The position numbers and the translations under genes were made by a program. The notes beneath the pieces were generated by a model, which saw only the letters and a list, made by a program, of their open reading frames with translations, did no database searches and was not told the DNA's origin. DNA of 64,000 bases from Rhodospirillaceae bacterium (GTDB lineage: Bacteria; Pseudomonadota; Alphaproteobacteria; Rhodospirillales; Casp-alpha2). Every line of letters starts with the position of its first letter. The stretch's first letter is position 1. The stretch spans positions 1 to 64,000 of the forward strand of contig JAERTE010000129.1 in NCBI GenBank assembly GCA_016845145.1, written 5' to 3'. Positions 49,574-58,129 of the stretch are shown here, in pieces.

Positions 49574-50005
49574 ATGCCCGAAACGATATCCGAGATCACT
49601 GTTGAACGGTTTAATGAAATCATCCGAGACGAACTGCCCTGGGCACACGATCTGGGGATGACCGCCGATTCCATTGGCCACGGAGAAGCCGTCCTGCGGC
49701 TACCGTTCGGCGGCAAAATGGTGCGGCCCGGCGGCACGGTTGCCGGCCCGTTCATGATGGCGTTGGCTGACGGCGCCATGTACGCGGTTGCACTCAGTCT
49801 TATCGGTGATGTGCAACTGGCCGTAACCACGAGTTTGAATATCAACTTTCTGCATCGCCCCGTTCCAGCGGATCTATTGGCGGAGGGCAGGGTGCTTAAA
49901 GCCGGCAAACGCCTGGTTGTTGTCGATGTTCATGTGCATTCGGAAGGCCACGATGAACCCGTCGCCCACGCCACAGGCACCTATTCCATACCACCGCGTC
50001 CGTGA
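49574..50005 (+). CDS. PaaI-type hotdog thioesterase
   Basis: 143 residues with one hotdog fold: GHGEAVLRLPFGGKMVRPGGTVAGPFMMALADGAMYAVAL, where Asp in ALADGAM is the catalytic acid, and TTSLNINFLHRPVPADLLAEGRVLKAGKRL. It hydrolyses an acyl- or aryl-CoA whose identity is not fixed by sequence. It immediately follows the DUF2806 gene and precedes the ribosomal-protein operon promoter. Confidence 0.88.
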   Translation: MPETISEITVERFNEIIRDELPWAHDLGMTADSIGHGEAVLRLPFGGKMVRPGGTVAGPFMMALADGAMYAVALSLIGDVQLAVTTSLNINFLHRPVPADLLAEGRVLKAGKRLVVVDVHVHSEGHDEPVAHATGTYSIPPRP

Positions 50006-50074
50006 TAAAGCCGGAATTAACGCGGTAACATAATACCGCAGACGTAAATAACGGGTTTTATTGACGTTTTCCCG

Positions 50075-50103
50075 TTGACACCCACATTAATTCTGCCATA
50101 TTC
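50075..50103 (+). promoter_or_regulatory. Housekeeping promoter of rplM-rpsI
   Basis: TTGACA at 50075-50080 followed, after 16-17 bases, by CATATT/ATATTC as a poor -10. The position, ~70 bases before the rplM ATG, fits a leader of ordinary length. Confidence 0.5.
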
Positions 50104-50168
50104 CGCCCGCTCTCAGGGATTTTCCCCTGGGTACAAGATTTCACAACAGGACGGTTCAAGAGAACGCC

Positions 50169-50633
50169 ATGAAGACTTATTCCGCCAAACCCGCGGATGT
50201 GGAGCGCAAATGGTACGTGGTCGACGCTGAAGGCGTCGTCCTCGGTCGTTTGGCTTCCGTCATAGCCATGAGGCTGCGCGGCAAGCACAAACCGATGTAC
50301 ACACCGCATATCGATTGCGGCGATAACATCATCGTCATCAATGCCGACAAGGTCCACCTGACCGGCAACAAGCGTGCCGACAAGACCTATTATTGGCACA
50401 CAGGCTATCCGGGCGGCATCAAGAGCCGCACCGCCGGCGCTGTGCTGGATGGCGCGCATCCTGAGCGTGTGGTGACCAAAGCCGTAGAACGGATGATCAG
50501 CCGCAATCCACTGGGCCGCCAGCAAATGCGCAAGCTGCACGTCTACGCCGGTACCGAACACCCGCACGAGGCACAACAGCCGGAAGTCCTGGATGTCGCT
50601 GCCATGAACCCGAAAAACAAGAGGAGCGCCTAA
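50169..50633 (+). CDS. rplM: 50S ribosomal protein L13
   Basis: 154 residues, full length. Signature [26 protein letters not shown] near the N-terminus and [30 protein letters not shown] at the C-terminus. It is the first gene of the conserved rplM-rpsI pair, four bases before rpsI. Confidence 0.98.
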   Translation: MKTYSAKPADVERKWYVVDAEGVVLGRLASVIAMRLRGKHKPMYTPHIDCGDNIIVINADKVHLTGNKRADKTYYWHTGYPGGIKSRTAGAVLDGAHPERVVTKAVERMISRNPLGRQQMRKLHVYAGTEHPHEAQQPEVLDVAAMNPKNKRSA

Positions 50634-50636
50634 CCC

Positions 50637-51203
50637 ATGGCCGAGGAAAACGTTACGCTCGAAAACCTCAAGGCTGCCATGGAAGGCAAAGCCGCCGAGG
50701 CAGAAGCCGCCGCCGCAGCGCCGGTAGCAGAAGCAGAGGCCCCCGTTGAAGCCCAACCGGAAGCCCCCGTTGAAGAAGAAGTTTCGACGACACCGACCGA
50801 GCCCGTGATCGATGAACACGGTCGCTCCTACGCCACAGGCAAACGTAAGGATGCCGTTGCGCGGGTGTGGATCAAGCCGGGCCTCGGCAAGATCACCGTC
50901 AATGGCCGCGAGGTCGAGCGCTACTTCGCCCGCCCGGTGCTGCAAATGCTTTTGCAGCAGCCCTTCGACGTGGCCGACCGCTCCGGTCAGTACGACGTCA
51001 TGGCGACGGTCACCGGTGGCGGCTTGTCGGGACAAGCCGGCGCGGTGCGTCACGGCATCTCCAAGGCGCTGACGTACTTCGAGCCCGGTCTGCGTCCGGC
51101 GCTTAAGAAGGAAGGCTTCCTGACCCGCGATTCGCGTGTTGTGGAACGGAAGAAATACGGCCGCCGCAAAGCGCGCCGCAGCTTCCAGTTCTCGAAGCGG
51201 TAA
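50637..51203 (+). CDS. rpsI: 30S ribosomal protein S9 with Ala/Glu-rich N-terminal extension
   Basis: 188 residues. The conserved S9 domain starts at ~62 ([28 protein letters not shown]) and ends in the canonical [13 protein letters not shown] tail that contacts P-site tRNA. The first ~58 residues are an acidic, Ala/Glu/Pro-rich extension, which is common in alphaproteobacterial S9. It is followed by a strong terminator. Confidence 0.98.
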   Translation: MAEENVTLENLKAAMEGKAAEAEAAAAAPVAEAEAPVEAQPEAPVEEEVSTTPTEPVIDEHGRSYATGKRKDAVARVWIKPGLGKITVNGREVERYFARPVLQMLLQQPFDVADRSGQYDVMATVTGGGLSGQAGAVRHGISKALTYFEPGLRPALKKEGFLTRDSRVVERKKYGRRKARRSFQFSKR

Positions 51204-51224
51204 ACCGCATTTCATTTGGTTTGG

Positions 51225-51253
51225 AAAAGGCCCGCCCTTCGGCGGGCCTTTTT
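51225..51253 (+). terminator. Rho-independent terminator after rpsI
   Basis: GGCCCGCC-CTTC-GGCGGGCC with a stable UUCG-type loop, preceded by four A and followed by five T; it can act in both directions, serving the convergent receiver gene as well. Confidence 0.93.
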
Positions 51254-51276
51254 CGTTGCTGCCGTTGCCAGATTAT

Positions 51277-51675
51277 TTAGTCGCTGATGCCGATGGCCTC
51301 ATGAATTTCATGAGCTAAGTCGGGGGCGGAGATCGGTTTGCGCAATACCTTTACCGCACCAGCCTGCTGTACCACATCAAGGATAAACGAGTCCTTTTCC
51401 CCCGTCAGCAGCAACACCGGCGTTTGATCTTTGTGGCGACGCAGATAATTGACGAACTCCATGCCGTCCATGCCGTCCATATACAAATCGCAAATGATGA
51501 CATCCGGAGGGGTGATGTCATGGCCATTCAACAAATCTAACGCCGCCTGGCCATCAGCAGCGTCAGCGACGTTTCTGATATTCTCCTGGCTGAGCAGTTG
51601 ACGAATAATCGAACGCATCGATTTTTGATCATCCACGATCAATACAGAAAGCGAGCTGTTGACGTCATATTCCAT
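51277..51675 (-). CDS. Stand-alone CheY-like receiver protein
   Basis: 132-residue receiver domain: acidic pair in VLIVDDQKSM, Asp63 in VIICDLYMDGMDG, Thr in LLLTGEKD and Lys in VLRKPISAPD. No output domain. No kinase or chemotaxis gene is adjacent, so its partner is elsewhere. It is convergent with rpsI across a shared terminator. Confidence 0.9.
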   Translation of the reverse strand: MEYDVNSSLSVLIVDDQKSMRSIIRQLLSQENIRNVADAADGQAALDLLNGHDITPPDVIICDLYMDGMDGMEFVNYLRRHKDQTPVLLLTGEKDSFILDVVQQAGAVKVLRKPISAPDLAHEIHEAIGISD

Positions 51676-51874
51676 CGTATTTTGTGTTCCTGCCGTCCCA
51701 GCTGAAATACGCGTGTATGCCTAATATCATATAATGCTATACCTAAGTAAACGGCAAACCTCATAGCCTTTATCAATCTCTTGCCGGTGCTTGGCGCATT
51801 TTTCCAAGGGAACAGTTTACGAAACACCAATTGTCCGTTAGGGAAGGGGCCGAACTCATCAAAGGTTGAGCCCC

Positions 51875-52822
51875 ATGACCGCAAAGGTTTTCATCGACGG
51901 CGAGGCAGGCACCACCGGCCTGCAGATCAGCACCCGGCTGGAAGGCCGGGGCGACGTATCTCTGTTGCGCTTGAATGACGCAGAGCGCAAGGATACCGCG
52001 CGCCGCCGCGAGATGCTGAACGCCGCCGACTTGGTTATTCTCTGCCTGCCGGACGACGCTGCGCGCGAAGCCGTACTGTTGATCGACAATCCCGATACCC
52101 GGGTTGTCGACGCCTCCACCGCGCATCGCACGGCTGAGGGCTGGGTGTACGGTTTTCCGGAGTACGAAACAGGGCAGCGCGACGCGGTCGCAGCGGCCAA
52201 ACGCGTCACCAATCCGGGCTGCTACGCCATTACCTCGGTGGCAATCCTGCACCCGCTGGTCAAGGCTGGCGTCATCGGCACAGAGTGGCCGGTCACCATT
52301 AATGCCGTTTCCGGCTATTCCGGCGGCGGTAAAGGTTTGATCGCGGCGTTCGAGGACCCAGCATCGGAGGGGTATACTCAATCGCCGTTCTATCCCTACG
52401 CCTTGACGCTCGCGCACAAGCACGTGCCGGAGATCAAGCGTTGGAGCGAACTTTCGCACGAACCGATATTTGTCCCCAGTGTCGGGCGCTATGCGCAGGG
52501 CATGATTGTGCAGGTGCCGTTGCCACTCTGGTCAATGCCGGGTTCGCCCAAAGCAGCGGATGTACATGCTGCCTTGGCCGATCATTACACCGGCGAGCGC
52601 TATGTGACCGTCGCCGCCGTGGACGACACCAAGGCGATGAGCAAGCTTGAGCCCGAAGCGCTGAACGGCACCAACGAGTTGCGCCTGCATGTCTTTGCCA
52701 ACGAGGACCGGGGGCAGGCTGTGGTCATGGGCCTACTCGACAATCTGGGCAAGGGCGCATCGGGACAAGCGGTGCAGAATATGAACATCATGCTTGGCCT
52801 GCCGGAAAGCAGCGGGCTGTAG
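51875..52822 (+). CDS. argC: N-acetyl-gamma-glutamyl-phosphate reductase, short type
   Basis: 315 residues from ATG 51875 (AAAGG nine bases upstream; an in-frame TTG three codons earlier is less likely). It begins KVFIDGEAGTTGLQI; the active-site cysteine is in VTNPGCYAITSVA, and FAQGMIVQ-type residues follow (GRYAQGMIVQVPLPLW). Length and sequence are those of the short argC form common in alphaproteobacteria. It reduces N-acetylglutamyl-5-phosphate with NADPH in arginine synthesis. Its position after rplM-rpsI is typical of the group. Confidence 0.95.
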   Translation: MTAKVFIDGEAGTTGLQISTRLEGRGDVSLLRLNDAERKDTARRREMLNAADLVILCLPDDAAREAVLLIDNPDTRVVDASTAHRTAEGWVYGFPEYETGQRDAVAAAKRVTNPGCYAITSVAILHPLVKAGVIGTEWPVTINAVSGYSGGGKGLIAAFEDPASEGYTQSPFYPYALTLAHKHVPEIKRWSELSHEPIFVPSVGRYAQGMIVQVPLPLWSMPGSPKAADVHAALADHYTGERYVTVAAVDDTKAMSKLEPEALNGTNELRLHVFANEDRGQAVVMGLLDNLGKGASGQAVQNMNIMLGLPESSGL

Positions 52823-52840
52823 GCACCGGGAAACCGAATT

Positions 52841-53377
52841 TTGATATTTGAATACAGTGTGCTCGCGGCGGTGACGGTGGGGTTCGTGGTTTCCATGTAC
52901 TATTGCCTGATCACCGGCATATCACCGATCCCAAGCTCGCGCATTTCCACCAACCACATTCTGGATATTGCGCCGGAGCAAGTTATCGGCGATATCCTGG
53001 AATTAGGTGCGGGGTGGGGGACCTTGGCGTTTCCGTTGGCAGGGCTATATCCGGGGAACCGTATCCTTGCCTACGAACTATCACCGGTACCGTGGCTGTT
53101 CATGAAAATTCGATGGCTGGTGTACCGCCGCGGCAACTTGGATATTCTAAGGCGTGATTTCCGAAATGCGCCCCTCGAAGGTGTCGGTTTGGTCGTCGCC
53201 TACCTGCATTCCGAAGGCTTGGCCAAGGTGCGCGACAAGATGGAGCGTGAACTGAAACCGGGCACGCTCGTGGTCAGCAACGTGTTTGATATCCCTGGCT
53301 GGACGCCCGAGGCCAAGCACGGGTTGGATGATTCTTTCTGTCCGCAGGTGTATCTCTACCGCGTTCCAGGCGCCTGA
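52841..53377 (+). CDS. Membrane-anchored class I methyltransferase-like protein
   Basis: 178 residues, TTG start at 52841. One N-terminal TM (VLAAVTVGFVVSMYYCLITGI), then a Rossmann-like domain with the SAM-binding loop IGDILELGAGWGTLAFPLAG and acidic residue in ILAYELSPVPW. The C-terminal part, LVVAYLHSEGLAKVRDKMERELKPGTLVVSNVFDIPGW, is like small methyltransferases whose substrate is unclear. It begins 18 bases after argC. No better start codon was visible. Confidence 0.7.
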   Translation: MIFEYSVLAAVTVGFVVSMYYCLITGISPIPSSRISTNHILDIAPEQVIGDILELGAGWGTLAFPLAGLYPGNRILAYELSPVPWLFMKIRWLVYRRGNLDILRRDFRNAPLEGVGLVVAYLHSEGLAKVRDKMERELKPGTLVVSNVFDIPGWTPEAKHGLDDSFCPQVYLYRVPGA

Positions 53378-53497
53378 CTTGGGCAAAAGCGTGCACCCAA
53401 TCGGGCTGCGACAAAAGATTACATTTCGAACAAACTAACGCGACAAACGGCAGCTATTCTTCGTGTCGAATTCAACAGGCGCTTCAGGAGAATTTCC

Positions 53498-54052
53498 ATG
53501 CCGACCGACAATCATCAGGCCGCCTACGGCCGCAAAACCATTGTGCTTCACTGGGGAATGGCGCTGCTGTTCATCGTCGCGTTCATCCTTGGCCAAGTGA
53601 TGGAGGAACTGCCGCGCGGGCCCGAGAAGCTGTCCGTGCTGGGCTGGCACCTGTTGGTTGGCGGCGCGGTATTCCTCCTGGCGTTGCCGAGGTTGATGCG
53701 TCGACGCAAGCTCCGTGTGTTCCGCGACCAAGGAGCGCCATGGGAACGCGGCACCGCAAAGGCCGTTCATTTCGTCCTTTACGCCCTCATGATCGTGCTG
53801 CCGCTATCGGGATTCCTGGCCGGTGCCAGCTTACCGGCGACAATTCCGCTTCCTGGCGGATTTGAGCTCTCGCCGCTGTTTTCATCACCGTGGTTGCACG
53901 AAGCCATGGAAGAAACCCACGAGTTCCTGGTTGTCGCTTTGGTTTGGGGGGTTGGGCTGCACATTGCCGGCACGCTTTGGCACAAGTTCATCAAACGCGA
54001 TGGCGTAGCCGGCCGCATGTCGCCGTTCGCCCGGAAACATAGCGCAAGCTAG
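53498..54052 (+). CDS. Cytochrome b561-family membrane protein
   Basis: 184 residues with four TM helices and the haem-ligand histidines expected for b561: LHWGMALLFI, LGWHLLVGGAV, HFVLYALMIVLPLSGFLAG and HEAMEETHEFLVVALVWGVGLHIAG. It starts after CAGGAGAATTTCC. Such proteins shuttle electrons between quinol and periplasmic partners. Its 3' end overlaps the convergent HAD gene by 4 bases. Confidence 0.9.
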   Translation: MPTDNHQAAYGRKTIVLHWGMALLFIVAFILGQVMEELPRGPEKLSVLGWHLLVGGAVFLLALPRLMRRRKLRVFRDQGAPWERGTAKAVHFVLYALMIVLPLSGFLAGASLPATIPLPGGFELSPLFSSPWLHEAMEETHEFLVVALVWGVGLHIAGTLWHKFIKRDGVAGRMSPFARKHSAS

Positions 54053-54663
54053 GGGCCGAGCAACGACAAGGACTGGAGCGTTCGCCGCGCCTGCGTCACC
54101 CCCTTGACTTCGCGCGCGGCCATTCCGGCAGCTTCAGCGGCCGAAACGTTGATATGGTTGTCATCCAGAAACGCAATACGCCCGGCCTCGCAATCGAATG
54201 CTCCAATGGCTATTTCGTAGACTGCGGGGTCGGGCTTCATCACTCCAAGTTCGAAAGAGGCGAGGCAGACATCGAACATGTCATCAAAGCCGAATGCCTC
54301 GTTTTGCGTCTGCCAATGAAATTCGCCAATGTTGCTGAGGCACCCTACGCGGACGTCGGGGCACAAATCGGCAAGCAACTGCCTAGCGCCCGGATACAAA
54401 CCGACGGCCCAATCGCGGTAAGCGGCGAGAAAGGCTTCCGCCGAAATATCGAGGCCGCGACTGTCGATCATGCCGGCGGCGAACGCTTGCGTGGATATGC
54501 GCCCGGTTTCGTAATCGCGAAGTACGGGGCAGGTGTGCCAAATAGCGGCGATTTCATCCGGGTCGTACGTTCCGACGAGCACGCCTTGTCGCTCGGCTCC
54601 ACCCAATTCGACCAAGACACCGCCCAGATCGAATAGAACGGCATCGAAAGCGGCGGACATCAA
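54049..54663 (-). CDS. HAD-superfamily hydrolase
   Basis: 204 residues, subfamily IA. Motif I is FDLGGVLVELGG, with Gly at the position of the second Asp as in YihX-type sugar phosphatases. Motif II is VGCLSNIGEFHWQ, motif III the Lys in GVMKPDPAVYE and motif IV FLDDNHINVSAAEAAGM. It is a probable phosphatase of a small sugar phosphate. The ATG overlaps the parE stop, so it is co-translated with parE. Confidence 0.88.
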   Translation of the reverse strand: MMSAAFDAVLFDLGGVLVELGGAERQGVLVGTYDPDEIAAIWHTCPVLRDYETGRISTQAFAAGMIDSRGLDISAEAFLAAYRDWAVGLYPGARQLLADLCPDVRVGCLSNIGEFHWQTQNEAFGFDDMFDVCLASFELGVMKPDPAVYEIAIGAFDCEAGRIAFLDDNHINVSAAEAAGMAAREVKGVTQARRTLQSLSLLGP

Positions 54664-56759
54664 ACGTCGATGTCGTCGACGAACTCGGCGTTTTCCTGGA
54701 TGAACTTGAAACGTTTTTCCGGGTTGCGGCCCATGAGCGCATCAACGAGACGTGCAGTATCCTTGGCTTCGAGGATTTCCTCGTCGTTGTGACCCGCCGG
54801 TACCGTGACGCGCGCCAGGGTGCGCCGCGCCGGATCCATGGTGGTTTCCTTGAGTTGTGCAGGCGGCATTTCGCCCAACCCCTTGAAGCGGCTGATCTCC
54901 ACCTTGGCACGACCAGCGAAATCGCCGGCCATCAGTTCATCCTTATGCGCATCGTCACGGGCGTAAGCGATGTTGCCGCTTTGAGACAATCTGTAGAGCG
55001 GCGGCAGGGCCAAATACAGGTGTCCTCCATCTACCAATCCCGGCATTTCCTTGTAGAAGAACGTCATCAACAGCGAGGCGATATGCGCGCCATCGACGTC
55101 CGCATCCGTCATGATGATGATCTTGTCGTAACGCAGATCATCTTCCATGAATGCATCGCCAAGCCCACAACCCAAGGCCTCAATCAGGTCGGAGAGTTCC
55201 TGGTTGGCCTTCATCTTGTCGGCGGTGGCGCTGGCGACATTGAGGATTTTGCCGCGCAATGGCAGAACGGCTTGAGTCTTACGGTCCCGCGCCTGTTTGG
55301 CGGAACCACCGGCCGAATCGCCCTCGACGATGAACAATTCCGTGCCCTCGCGCGTGTTGTTCGAACAATCTGAAAGCTTGCCCGGCAAACGCAGCCGCCG
55401 CGTCGCGGATTGACGTTTGGTTTGTTTCTGCTCGCGTTTTTTGAGCCGGAATTCAGCGCGTTCAATCACATGCTCCAGCAATGCTTTCGCTGCATCGGGC
55501 GCGCCCGAAAGCCAATGATCGAAATGGTCCCGCACAGCGTTTTCCACCAGCCGCTGCGCTTCGGCCGTGGACAATTTATCTTTGGTTTGGCCCTGAAATT
55601 GAGGGTCGGCAATGAACACCGAGAGCATCACACAGGCGCCACCTGTGACATCATCGCCGGAAATTTTCGCCGCCTGTTTGTTGCCCACCAACTCGCCATA
55701 AGCCCGGAGTCCCTTGGTCAAGGCGCCGCGCAATCCCAATTCGTGGGTGCCGCCGAGCGGCGTCGGCACGGTGTTACAGTAGGAATTGAAAAACGGGTTC
55801 TCGTCCACGGGCCAGGCAATGGCCCATTCCGCCTTTCCGGAACCGCCATTGAGTTTCGACTCACCGGAAAACGGCACCGGCGTCATGGTTTTGCGAGTCC
55901 CCAATGCCGACATCAGATAGTCCGACAGCCCACCCGGAAAATGCAGCACGGCCGTCTCCGGCGTATCATCGTCGCCCTTGAGCAATTTCGGATCGCATGA
56001 CCAACGGATTTCGACGCCACGGAACAGATACGCCTTAGAGCGCGCCATGCGGTACAGAAGGGACGGCTTGAAATGCGCGCGCGACCCAAAAATTTGCGGA
56101 TCGGGATGAAAAGTCACCGTCGTACCCCGGCGATTGCGTGCCGTGCCGGCCTGGGTGAGGGCACTCGTTGCATGCCCGCGGCTGTAGGACTGTTTCCAGA
56201 CCTTCTGGTCACGCGCCACTTCGACTTCAAGGTGGTCGGACAAAGCATTAACCACGGAAACACCGACGCCATGTAATCCGCCCGATGTCTCATAGGCGTC
56301 ACCTGAGAATTTACCACCGGAATGCAGCGTGGTCAGAATCACCTCGAGGGCCGACTTATCCTTGTACTTGGGATGTGGATCAACAGGAATGCCACGGCCA
56401 TTGTCGGATATAACGACGGCCTGATCTATGGTCAGTTCGACCTCAATACGGCTGGCGTGGCCGGCAACGGCCTCATCCATTGAGTTATCCAAAACCTCCG
56501 CGGCAAGATGATGGAGCGCGCGCTCATCCGTGCCGCCAATATACATGCCGGGCCGAAGGCGAACCGGTTCAAGGCCTTCCAAAACCTCGATATCGGCAGC
56601 GGTATAGGCACCGTCACTGGCAGCGGTCTTGTTTCCGGATTTCTGGTTTTTTTTGACAGCTTCTTTCTGCGGAGCGGCACTCGGACGTTTGGCGGGTTTT
56701 TCAGGCTTTTTGGCCTTACCCTTGCCGACGGCCCCTGCTTGAAACAAATCGGTCTGCAT
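54660..56759 (-). CDS. parE: DNA topoisomerase IV subunit B
   Basis: 699 residues. A Lys/Ala-rich N-terminal extension (~1-50) precedes the GHKL ATPase (VLEGLEPVRLRPGMYIGGTDERALHHLAAEVLDNSMDEA, SDNGRGIPVDPH, GGLHGVGVSVVNALS), the transducer domain, and the TOPRIM domain with EGDSAGGSAKQARDRKTQAVLPLRGKILNV and DADVDGAHI. It decatenates chromosomes with ParC, which is not in the window. The protein ends KFIQENAEFVDDIDV as in the family. Confidence 0.96.
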   Translation of the reverse strand: MQTDLFQAGAVGKGKAKKPEKPAKRPSAAPQKEAVKKNQKSGNKTAASDGAYTAADIEVLEGLEPVRLRPGMYIGGTDERALHHLAAEVLDNSMDEAVAGHASRIEVELTIDQAVVISDNGRGIPVDPHPKYKDKSALEVILTTLHSGGKFSGDAYETSGGLHGVGVSVVNALSDHLEVEVARDQKVWKQSYSRGHATSALTQAGTARNRRGTTVTFHPDPQIFGSRAHFKPSLLYRMARSKAYLFRGVEIRWSCDPKLLKGDDDTPETAVLHFPGGLSDYLMSALGTRKTMTPVPFSGESKLNGGSGKAEWAIAWPVDENPFFNSYCNTVPTPLGGTHELGLRGALTKGLRAYGELVGNKQAAKISGDDVTGGACVMLSVFIADPQFQGQTKDKLSTAEAQRLVENAVRDHFDHWLSGAPDAAKALLEHVIERAEFRLKKREQKQTKRQSATRRLRLPGKLSDCSNNTREGTELFIVEGDSAGGSAKQARDRKTQAVLPLRGKILNVASATADKMKANQELSDLIEALGCGLGDAFMEDDLRYDKIIIMTDADVDGAHIASLLMTFFYKEMPGLVDGGHLYLALPPLYRLSQSGNIAYARDDAHKDELMAGDFAGRAKVEISRFKGLGEMPPAQLKETTMDPARRTLARVTVPAGHNDEEILEAKDTARLVDALMGRNPEKRFKFIQENAEFVDDIDV

Positions 56760-56895
56760 ATTGATCCTGGTCGTTAAAGCGATGTTCTTCAGATAGCCGC
56801 ATCCTAATCAAGGCTGCCCCCCGGCTGCAAGCATGATAGGGTATATTTGTGGATTAATCGTTACTATATATTGTTAATTTTCCTGGAGAATGACC

Positions 56896-57306
56896 ATGAA
56901 CAGTGAACCCTCGTCCGTACTCGAGGAACCGCGCGGCGAATTGGCACTGAGAACACTGGCCATGCCGGGCGACACCAACCCTGCCGGAGACATTTTCGGC
57001 GGGTGGCTCATGGGACAAATGGACATTGCCGGTGGCATCGCTGCCGGTATGCGTGCGCAGGGCCGGGTGGCAACGGTTGCCGTGGATGGTTTTGTTTTTC
57101 ACAAACCTGTACATGTGGGCGATGTCGTATGCTGCTATGGCGACGTACTGGAAATCGGTCGAACTTCGATCAAACTGCTGATCCAGGCTTGGGTCCTAAG
57201 GGGCCGACAAGCCGGCGACCGCGTGAAAGTAACCGAAGGCATCTTTACCTTTGTCGCCATCGACGAGAATCGCCAAAAACGCCCAGTCCCACCCGAAATC
57301 AACTGA
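56896..57306 (+). CDS. YciA-type acyl-CoA thioesterase
   Basis: 136 residues from ATG 56896, which has GGAG seven bases before it; the ATG two codons earlier is too close. Hotdog motifs: LRTLAMPGDTNPAGDIFGGWLMGQMDIAGGIAA with the catalytic Asp, and TVAVDGFVFHKPVHVGDVVCCYGDV. It releases CoA from medium- or short-chain acyl-CoAs. Confidence 0.92.
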   Translation: MNSEPSSVLEEPRGELALRTLAMPGDTNPAGDIFGGWLMGQMDIAGGIAAGMRAQGRVATVAVDGFVFHKPVHVGDVVCCYGDVLEIGRTSIKLLIQAWVLRGRQAGDRVKVTEGIFTFVAIDENRQKRPVPPEIN

Positions 57307-57321
57307 TCAACACGCCCCAGG

Positions 57322-57405
57322 TCAGCTGATCAACAAGAAAGTGTAACCTGCGAAAGCCATCGCGGACAGGGCGGCAAAATCTCGGAACAAAGAGCTGATA
57401 TCCAT
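57322..57405 (-). CDS. 27-residue SOS-associated membrane peptide (SidA-like candidate)
   Basis: ATG at 57405 is preceded by GGGGAGATGCACC, a strong ribosome site eight bases away. The peptide reads MDISSLFRDFAALSAMAF followed by AGYTFLLIS: a short amphipathic head and one hydrophobic segment. A perfect LexA box lies 48 bp upstream. Caulobacter SidA, a 29-residue SOS-induced membrane inhibitor of cell division, has the same size, topology and control; direct sequence similarity cannot be judged at this length. The gene lies in a gap that would otherwise be called empty. Confidence 0.6.
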   Translation of the reverse strand: MDISSLFRDFAALSAMAFAGYTFLLIS

Positions 57406-57452
57406 GGTGCATCTCCCCAAAACGGTAGAATTCAATGTTGGCATTAAAATTA

Positions 57453-57467
57453 GAACAAATAGCGAAC
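57453..57467. promoter_or_regulatory. LexA (SOS) box, alphaproteobacterial type
   Basis: GAAC-AAATAGC-GAAC matches the alphaproteobacterial consensus GAAC-N7-GAAC exactly. It sits in an A/T-rich tract 48 bp before the 27-residue peptide gene and 150 bp before the divergent secreted-protein gene; the short distance favours the peptide gene. Confidence 0.7.
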
Positions 57468-57616
57468 ATTTGTCAAACTAAAATTGAACATTGTAAGTTT
57501 CAGATAGTAAGCTCTTGAATCCACATGAACTTTTAAGCACCCTGAATCGACGGGCGATTCCAATCCGTTCGCATGATCGTTTGCAGTTGGTGTAAATTTG
57601 GGCGAGGCAACGTTCG

Positions 57617-58003
57617 ATGTTTGTACGGTTTTCTCAATGTGTCGCTGCTGCAGCTTTTCTCGTAGCGTCGCTACCGGGATTGGGGCTTGCCGGTGATCCG
57701 TCGGTACTCGACGTTAAAGTCAGCCCCAACGGTGACGGCACTTACGGGTTCTCGACCACCGTCTTCCACAAAGACACCGGCTGGAAACATTACGCCGACA
57801 AATGGGATATCATCGGACCGGATGGCGAGGTGATCGCTACTCGTGTGCTTTATCACCCGCATGTCGACGAACAACCGTTCACTCGGTCCTTGGGACGCGT
57901 TGCCATACCGGTCGGACTGCGGGAAGTGATGGTGCGGGCGCATTGCAGTGTCGATGGCGATGGCACGCGCACGTTTCGGGTAAAGCTGCCGCCGCGCCGT
58001 TAA
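57617..58003 (+). CDS. Secreted protein of unknown function
   Basis: 128 residues: a signal peptide (SQCVAAAAFLVASLPGLGLA) and a compact beta-rich domain (VLDVKVSPNGDGTYGFSTTVFHKDTGWKHYADKWDIIGPDGEVIATRVLYHPHVDEQPFTR, given here in two overlapping motifs: KDTGWKHYADKWD and HPHVDEQPF). It resembles small periplasmic proteins of Rhodospirillales and Rhodobacterales without assigned role. The ATG follows GAGGCAACG. Confidence 0.7.
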   Translation: MFVRFSQCVAAAAFLVASLPGLGLAGDPSVLDVKVSPNGDGTYGFSTTVFHKDTGWKHYADKWDIIGPDGEVIATRVLYHPHVDEQPFTRSLGRVAIPVGLREVMVRAHCSVDGDGTRTFRVKLPPRR

Positions 58004-58036
58004 ACCGAACAGATTTTTCACCCTAGACAAAGTAAA

Positions 58037-58070
58037 GCGGCCGCCTCGATGGGGGTATCGAGGCGACCGC
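58037..58070 (-). terminator. Terminator hairpin after glnA
   Basis: GCGG-C-CGCCTCGAT and ATCGAGGCG-A-CCGC pair over 13 bases with one mismatch. Read on the minus strand the stem is followed by CTTTACTTTGTC, a moderately U-rich tail, 60 bases past the glnA stop. Confidence 0.6.
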
Positions 58071-58129
58071 TCTGCCGCAAATCGGTCAGGAGAAGGTGGG
58101 GGTACCGTCTCCGTGAGTTTGGCTCATTC

